Source of the DNA: JAWWBL01 sp033720975
Lineage (GTDB): Bacteria; Actinomycetota; Acidimicrobiia; Spongiisociales; ZC4RG35
Assembly: GCA_033720975.1 (NCBI GenBank)
Contig: JAWWBL010000001.1
Coordinates: forward strand, 22,804-86,803
Length of the DNA stretch: 64,000 nt
Reading direction: 5' to 3'
This document shows positions 59,235 through 64,000 of the stretch, piece by piece. Made by a program: the position numbers and the translations under genes. Position 1 is the stretch's first letter. The number at the start of each line of letters is the position of its first letter. Below the pieces are notes generated by a model. It was not told where the DNA came from. It worked only from the letters and a program-made list of their open reading frames with translations, and did not search any database.

Positions 59235-60380
59235 ATGAACAAGCTCGAATATGCCCAGATGATGGAGCGGAGGCAGTTCCTCAAGCTGGCCTCTGCAGGT
59301 GCGCTGGGGGCGGTCGCATTAGCGGCATGCACCACCGGGGACCCAGACCTGGACGGCGCCGTTCAGGACGACACGCTGCCCGAGCTCGAGTGGGAGATGG
59401 GCACGAGTTGGCCAACATCCCTCGACACGATCTGGGGAGGAGCAGAAGTATTCGCCGACGCCGTCTCCAAGATGTCGGGCGGGAAGTTCATGATCATCGC
59501 TCGGGAGGGCGGTGCACTCTTCCCCGGCCTGGAAGTGCTCCAGAACGTCCAGTCCGGTGCAGTGAACATCGGTCACACAGCGTCCTACTACTACGTCGGA
59601 CTCGCCCAGGTGACTGCGTTTGGGACGGCACTGCCGTTCGGCCTGACCTACCGGCAGCAGAACGCCTGGCTGCATGAAGCCGGTGGCCTCGAGTTGATGC
59701 AGGCGATCTACGCCGATCGCTTCAACACGATCCAGTTCCCAGCAGGGAACACGGGAGTCCAAATGGGCGGTTGGTTCCGGAAGCAGATCAACTCGATTGC
59801 CGACATGGAGGGCCTCAAGATGAGGATTCCAGGCCTCGGTGGCGCGGTGATGCAGCGCCTCGGCGTCGAGACGGTGACCCTTGCGGGTGGCGAGATCTTC
59901 CCTGCTCTGCAGACCGGCACTGTCGACGCGGCCGAGTGGGTCGGCCCCTACGACGACACCAAGCTGGACTTCCAGTCGGTGACCGACTTCTACTACTTCC
60001 CTGGGTGGTGGGAGCCGGGACCCTCGCTGGAGGTCCAGATCGGTTTGGACAGGTGGAACGAGCTCCCGGAGGAATACCAGGAGATCGTCAAAGCTGCTGC
60101 TCATCAGGCCAACATCACAATGATGGCCCGATACGACAACCTCAATCCGCCGGCATTCCAGGAGCTTCTCAACGGAAACGACGTCGAGGTCCTGCCGTTC
60201 CCGGAGGACGTGATGAACGCCGCCGAGGAAGCTGCGTTCGAGCTGTACGACGAGAACGCGGCGGCGGACTCCGACTTCGACTCGGTGCTCGACCACTGGT
60301 CGAGGTTCCGGTCCGACATCCAGGACTGGCATGCCACGGCCGAGAACGCGATGCTCACCTACCAGAGCGTCGTCGGTTAG
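59235..60380 (+). CDS. TRAP transporter substrate-binding protein (DctP type), Tat lipoprotein
   Basis: 381 residues. Signal ERRQFLKLASAGALGAVALA with twin Arg and lipobox LAAC makes it a Tat-exported lipoprotein. The DctP fold is seen in FADAVSKMSGGKFMI, LEVLQNVQSGAVNIGHT, EGLKMRIPGLGGAVMQRLG (with the conserved Arg) and LQTGTVDAAEWVGPYDD. Aromatic pocket residues suggest an organic acid substrate. It faces the two permease genes with a terminator between. Confidence 0.93.
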   Translation: MNKLEYAQMMERRQFLKLASAGALGAVALAACTTGDPDLDGAVQDDTLPELEWEMGTSWPTSLDTIWGGAEVFADAVSKMSGGKFMIIAREGGALFPGLEVLQNVQSGAVNIGHTASYYYVGLAQVTAFGTALPFGLTYRQQNAWLHEAGGLELMQAIYADRFNTIQFPAGNTGVQMGGWFRKQINSIADMEGLKMRIPGLGGAVMQRLGVETVTLAGGEIFPALQTGTVDAAEWVGPYDDTKLDFQSVTDFYYFPGWWEPGPSLEVQIGLDRWNELPEEYQEIVKAAAHQANITMMARYDNLNPPAFQELLNGNDVEVLPFPEDVMNAAEEAAFELYDENAAADSDFDSVLDHWSRFRSDIQDWHATAENAMLTYQSVVG

Positions 60381-60400
60381 ACACCGGCACCATCCACTGG

Positions 60401-60429
60401 AAGGGCCCGCCTAAAGGCGGGCCCTTTCT
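60401..60429. terminator. Bidirectional terminator between TRAP genes
   Basis: An 11-base perfect stem AAGGGCCCGCC/GGCGGGCCCTT with a four-base loop TAAA and T residues on the plus strand (TTTCTC) lies between the convergent substrate-binding protein and the permease gene. Confidence 0.9.
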
Positions 60430-61770
60430 CTATCTCAGGCCGAAGAACTCCACGAGATAGGTGACGGTCGGAGGGAACAGCATGACCAGGATCAGGCCAA
60501 AGCCCTGGAGCGCCATGAACGGAAGGGCGCCCTTGTGGATGTCGCTTGTCTTGACCTCGGGCGGCGCCACCGACTGCAGATAGAACAGCGAGAACCCCAC
60601 GGGGGGCGAGATGAATGCCATGTTGAGGTTGATGGCCATCATCACCGAGAACCACACCAGATCGATATCGAGAGCCAGCGCTGCGGGAACGAACAAGGGC
60701 ATCACGATGAACGAGATCTCCAGGAACTCCAGGTTGATGCCCAACAGGAAGACGATGATGTTGGCGGCGATTATGAAGCCCCACTTGTCACCTGGAATCG
60801 AGGTCAGCCAGTCGGTGATGAGTCGCTGCCCACCCAGCTGGTCGAACACCAATGCAAAGAAGGTCGAGGCAAAGAGGATCTGGAGCACCAGCGATGTGAT
60901 GTTGGCCGTTGAGCGGGCTGCATCCTTGATCATCTTCCAGGAGTAGTGCCGATAAGCAAGTGCCAGGCCGACCGCCCCAACCGCTCCCACGGCTCCTGCC
61001 TCGGATGGCGCCGCCAGTCCGAAGAAGATGGACCCGAGCACGGCAAAGATGAGAAACAGCGGCGGCACTACCACTTTCATTGTCTCCCGGGCCAACTGCC
61101 TTGGGGTCAGCGTTCGCTCCGACTTGGGGATGGCCGGAGCCTTCTCCGGCTTGAAAAAGGCGAGGACAAGGGCATAAACAGCGAAGATGAGCGAAAGCAT
61201 CACCCCGGGAATGAGGGCTCCGGCGAACAGCTCGCCCACCGAGACCGGGATGAACTGGGCCAGAACGATCAGCACCAGGCTGGGAGGTATCAGCTGGGCC
61301 AGAGTGCCCGAGCCGACGATCACGCCCGCTGCCAATTTGTGGTCGTAGTTGTATCGGACCATCACCGGAAGCGCCAAGAGCCCCATCACGATCACCGTCG
61401 CCGCGACCACCCCGGTCGCCGCAGCGAGCAGCGTGCCAACGAAGACAACAGCGACGGCCATGCCGCCGCGGAGGGGGCCCATCAGCATCCCGATCGTGCT
61501 CAGCAGCCTCTCGGCGAGACCTGACTTCTCGAACACCGCCCCCATGAATACGAAGAAGGGGATCGCCAGGAAGGTGGTGTTGTTGATCGAGTCGCCAAAC
61601 CACTTGGTGAAGAGAGCTCTCGTGATCTCGATTCCTACCCCTCCGGTGGCGACTCCTATCGCGAAGAACACGATGGCGGTGCCGGCAAAGGAAAACGCCA
61701 CCGGATAACCACTGAGGATGATCACCAGGAAGACGGCGAACATGATGATGGCTAAGAGTTCGAGACTCAT
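60430..61770 (-). CDS. dctM: TRAP transporter large permease
   Basis: 446 residues with about twelve helices. The DctM pattern includes [38 protein letters not shown] and [15 protein letters not shown] segments ([20 protein letters not shown]). It carries organic acids using the sodium gradient together with DctQ and DctP. The small permease stop is 7 bp upstream, so these two form an operon. Confidence 0.93.
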   Translation of the reverse strand: MSLELLAIIMFAVFLVIILSGYPVAFSFAGTAIVFFAIGVATGGVGIEITRALFTKWFGDSINNTTFLAIPFFVFMGAVFEKSGLAERLLSTIGMLMGPLRGGMAVAVVFVGTLLAAATGVVAATVIVMGLLALPVMVRYNYDHKLAAGVIVGSGTLAQLIPPSLVLIVLAQFIPVSVGELFAGALIPGVMLSLIFAVYALVLAFFKPEKAPAIPKSERTLTPRQLARETMKVVVPPLFLIFAVLGSIFFGLAAPSEAGAVGAVGAVGLALAYRHYSWKMIKDAARSTANITSLVLQILFASTFFALVFDQLGGQRLITDWLTSIPGDKWGFIIAANIIVFLLGINLEFLEISFIVMPLFVPAALALDIDLVWFSVMMAINLNMAFISPPVGFSLFYLQSVAPPEVKTSDIHKGALPFMALQGFGLILVMLFPPTVTYLVEFFGLR

Positions 61771-61777
61771 CTCTCTG

Positions 61778-62278
61778 TCACTCGATCCGCAACGGCTCTT
61801 CGACTTCTTCCAGATCGACGAGATCTGGCCGCCCCTTCAACACCGCGATCAGTCGCACAAGTTCTGCGACCGCCTGGATCAGTAGAAGGATGAACCCGAC
61901 GACTATCAGTGTCTTAATCGGTGCGCGTGGGAGACCGCCTGCGTCAGTGGACTGCTCATTGAGCCGCCAGGAAGTGACCACCTGCGGGACCGACACCCAA
62001 ATTGCCAACAGACAAAACGGGACCAAGGAGATGAGGTGACCGACGAAGTCGATCCACGCCTTCCTCCGCTGTGGCTGGTGGGCAAACCAGAAGTCGACCC
62101 GAACGTTGATCTGATGCTTGAGGATGTAGGCGAAGCCGAAGAGGAAGATGCCGCCGTAGAGATACAGCTGTATCTCGGTGTATCCCGGAGTGGTGAGAGC
62201 GGTCCCCATCTGCCGCCCGATGTACCTCAACAGAACGGTGATCGCACCGATCGCCACAGTCGGGATGACCAACCACAT
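61778..62278 (-). CDS. dctQ: TRAP transporter small permease
   Basis: 166 residues from the first AUG, with four membrane helices: [55 protein letters not shown] and a C-terminal one. [12 protein letters not shown] is the DctQ NVRVD motif. The frame stays open for about 35 codons upstream and reads FRFFLAYQRWADRFAEK before this Met, which looks like native protein, yet holds no ATG, GTG or TTG. GGAGG lies six bases before an ACG at 62383. The true start is therefore unclear. Confidence 0.88.
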   Translation of the reverse strand: MWLVIPTVAIGAITVLLRYIGRQMGTALTTPGYTEIQLYLYGGIFLFGFAYILKHQINVRVDFWFAHQPQRRKAWIDFVGHLISLVPFCLLAIWVSVPQVVTSWRLNEQSTDAGGLPRAPIKTLIVVGFILLLIQAVAELVRLIAVLKGRPDLVDLEEVEEPLRIE

Positions 62279-62465
62279 CGAAATGGCGCCGGTCTTCTCA
62301 GCAAACCGGTCGGCCCAGCGCTGATAGGCCAGGAAGAACCTGAAAACGGGACCGACGTCCTGACGAGCCTCGGCTGTGGTCGTGTCCTACCTCCTCGCTG
62401 CGACGGGACGATAGCCCGCGAGAGTCCTGCGAAACCAGGAGCGGGACGCGAGTAGCGTGTCGCCA

Positions 62466-63179
62466 ATGAGCCGCGAGACGGTCACGTGGAAGGGAAGACT
62501 CGGACCCTTCGACCTCGAGGTGGGACGGTCAACGTTCCGACCCACAACTGTGTCCAAGCTCGTCGCCGAAGCCATTGACGTTCGCGACAGCGACGTTGTC
62601 ATCGACGTGGGATGCGGATCGGGAGTCCTGTCGATCATCGCCGCGAAGCTTGGCGCAAAGCGCGTCTACGGAGTCGACGCCGCCGACGAGACTGTCGAAG
62701 TCGCGACAAACAACGCCACCGCCCACGGTGTCGCCAAAACGACGAGGTTCTACCAGGGCGATCTGTTCGACCCGCTTCCGAGCAACGTCGAGGCCGACCT
62801 CGTGATCGGGGACGTATCGGGGGTGCCTGACGCGATCGCAGTGGAGTCTGGGTGGTTTCCCGCCGGCCTGGGCGGTGGGCCCCGTGGCTCCGAGCTCCCG
62901 ATCAGGATGCTCGAGCAAGCGCGGGAGTTCCTCAAGAGGGGAGGCAGGCTGATTCTCCCTACGGGAAGCATCCAGGATGAGAGGTCGATCCTCGACAAGG
63001 CCCGCGGCATCTTTGGCGCGGTTCGTCAGATGACTGAGAAGCGAATCCCGCTACCTACTGCGCTGGCCGGCAGCCCCTCTCTCCTTCGCCTTGCCCAGGA
63101 GAAGGTGATAAGCATCACCCAGCGTGGGAGCCGTTGGCTTTGGACAGCGAGGATTTGGGAGCTCACTGCGAAAGGCTGA
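62466..63179 (+). CDS. Class I SAM-dependent methyltransferase
   Basis: 237 residues from the ATG; a GTG three codons upstream is possible. VVIDVGCGSGVLSIIAAKLGA is motif I and YGVDAADETVEVA motif II, with ADLVIGDVSGVPD at the motif IV position. The arrangement resembles ribosomal-protein L11 methyltransferase or HemK-type enzymes but lacks their NPPY motif, so the substrate is unknown. Confidence 0.85.
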   Translation: MSRETVTWKGRLGPFDLEVGRSTFRPTTVSKLVAEAIDVRDSDVVIDVGCGSGVLSIIAAKLGAKRVYGVDAADETVEVATNNATAHGVAKTTRFYQGDLFDPLPSNVEADLVIGDVSGVPDAIAVESGWFPAGLGGGPRGSELPIRMLEQAREFLKRGGRLILPTGSIQDERSILDKARGIFGAVRQMTEKRIPLPTALAGSPSLLRLAQEKVISITQRGSRWLWTARIWELTAKG

Positions 63180-63216
63180 GCCACCCGCGCTGCATCTTGC
63201 TCGAAAGAGTGTCGGC

Positions 63217-63954
63217 CTAATTCGAGAAAGTGACGCTGAAGGCGGGCGCCCATCGGGTGACCACCTTTCCGTAGAACTCTCCGGCTCGGACCATGTCCCC
63301 GGCCGCGAGTGCCTTCACGGATTCGTGAACCAACTCGCACGAGTCGTCGAAAACGAGATCTTGAGGCTCGAAGAGGTCGGAGACGTCCGCGTAGTCGAGT
63401 TCCACCATCGAGCCGCGCGGAAACTGCCCAAGCCATTCGACGAACTGCCCCAATTCCTCGGCGGGTCCGGGGAATACCTCGAGTTTCCGGAGGATCTCAT
63501 GGGCTAGACCACTTCGGGTCCGGGCCTCGTCTATCCCGGTGCGAAATCGGATGCGCGGGCCGGTCGGCCCGTCATAGACATCCTTCTCGTCGGGATCGAA
63601 GGCAACGAACCAACGCACGGGCACGTGCCAGGCGGAGGTGAGAATGTGGGACCGATGAGAAGGATGCTCTCGCCGATACACCTCCAACTCGTGGTCGGCG
63701 GCTTGAGCGACTTCCTCAGGGATCAGTCCGGCACCGAGGCCCCGGTAGGCGCTTGCGAACGCAACCGTGGACTCCAGCACCCGGAGCCGAAGATTCCTCG
63801 GGCAGACAACTCGTCGGCCCTCCCACTCCGCGACCCAGTGGCCCTCGCCCTCGGCTTCAGAAAGTATCCCGAAGCGCTTCACGAAGCTCGGCACCGGATC
63901 TTGGGAGCCGTCGACACCCGGTGAGTAAACCCGTAGGTAGGCGGTCTTTGTCAT
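63217..63954 (-). CDS. Uncharacterised actinobacterial protein
   Basis: 245 residues from the ATG of MTKTAYLRVYSPGVDG; earlier ATGs at 63984 and 63963 are possible. The opening YLRVYSP and VVCPRNLRLRVLESTVAFASAYRG near residue 60 recall a set of actinobacterial proteins of unknown function with N-terminal YLRVYEP; I cannot name a domain securely. No transmembrane segment or catalytic motif is seen. The promoter lies beyond the window end. Confidence 0.7.
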   Translation of the reverse strand: MTKTAYLRVYSPGVDGSQDPVPSFVKRFGILSEAEGEGHWVAEWEGRRVVCPRNLRLRVLESTVAFASAYRGLGAGLIPEEVAQAADHELEVYRREHPSHRSHILTSAWHVPVRWFVAFDPDEKDVYDGPTGPRIRFRTGIDEARTRSGLAHEILRKLEVFPGPAEELGQFVEWLGQFPRGSMVELDYADVSDLFEPQDLVFDDSCELVHESVKALAAGDMVRAGEFYGKVVTRWAPAFSVTFSN

Positions 63955-64000
63955 CCCGCTCATCCTGCCACAACTCTGCGTCAACTTCCCCTGGGGCGCA

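Overview
The window looks like chromosome of a high-GC actinobacterium, most probably an Acidimicrobiia-like lineage. The reasons are frequent GTG/TTG starts, an acyl-ACP desaturase of the mycobacterial DesA type, a SigK/RskA-type sigma/anti-sigma pair, several class III cyclases, a LigD-type polymerase domain and dense short operons on both strands. This placement is inferred from gene content; no rRNA or other marker is present. There are about 75 protein genes, three tRNAs and one riboswitch. I see no CRISPR array, no transposase and no intact integrase or phage gene.

Layout. 0-9 kb: the end of a biotin-dependent acyl-CoA carboxylase, an alpha-oxoamine synthase, a 3-hydroxyisobutyrate dehydrogenase-like enzyme, a Bcp peroxiredoxin, a PlsY + flippase-like membrane pair, a sensor kinase and a RocA-type aldehyde dehydrogenase. 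8-11 kb: two unusual fusions on the minus strand, a HisA-like barrel fused to a VOC domain and an endonuclease IV-like barrel fused to a LigD-type polymerase, followed by tRNA-Lys. 11-18 kb: a secreted DUF4331 protein and TPR protein face an ECF sigma/anti-sigma pair, then a second sensor kinase. 18-24 kb: a TetR/membrane-protein divergon with two operators, hydrolases, a metallothionein-like protein with small neighbours, and an SDR. 23-34 kb: a large zinc-ribbon/cyclase/ATPase/TPR regulator, a GerW-like protein, YjbQ, a HAD protein, MscS, Sir2, an acyl-CoA dehydrogenase, an SDR and a FabF-like synthase. 34-38 kb: a TPP riboswitch in front of thiamine ABC transporter genes thiBPQ.

38-45 kb: a secreted repeat protein, a thioesterase with an apparent CTG start, an alcohol dehydrogenase, a pseudo-hydrolase/cyclase fusion, an ArsR-SRPBCC operon with a perfect operator, a LuxR-type regulator and an LEA-like alanine/glycine-rich protein. 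45-49 kb: tRNA-Asp and tRNA-Phe, then about 2.9 kb bounded by a second copy of the tRNA-Phe 3' part, carrying a desaturase, an RRM protein, small proteins and a candidate small RNA. 49-64 kb: an acetyltransferase, a squalene-cyclase-fold protein, a methyltransferase interrupted by an in-frame UGA followed by a SECIS-like hairpin, a DUF4230 protein, a Kv-type channel, a nitroreductase, a regulator-MFS operon, a GMC oxidoreductase with a PLP dehydratase and divergent RidA, a TRAP transporter, and a methyltransferase.

Links between genes: thiamine salvage is controlled by the riboswitch; the PLP dehydratase and RidA fit as producer and remover of reactive enamines; DUF4331/TPR and sigma/anti-sigma are likely one regulatory neighbourhood. 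Three transcription factors (TetR, ArsR and the 53.7 kb regulator) have promoter/operator elements lying on or against their start codons, which suggests leaderless, autorepressed transcripts. The observations most worth following are the AP-endonuclease-like/Prim-Pol fusion, the UGA-containing methyltransferase, the tRNA-Phe-bounded segment, the HisA-VOC fusion, and two genes whose best start is CTG placed six bases after GAGGAG.
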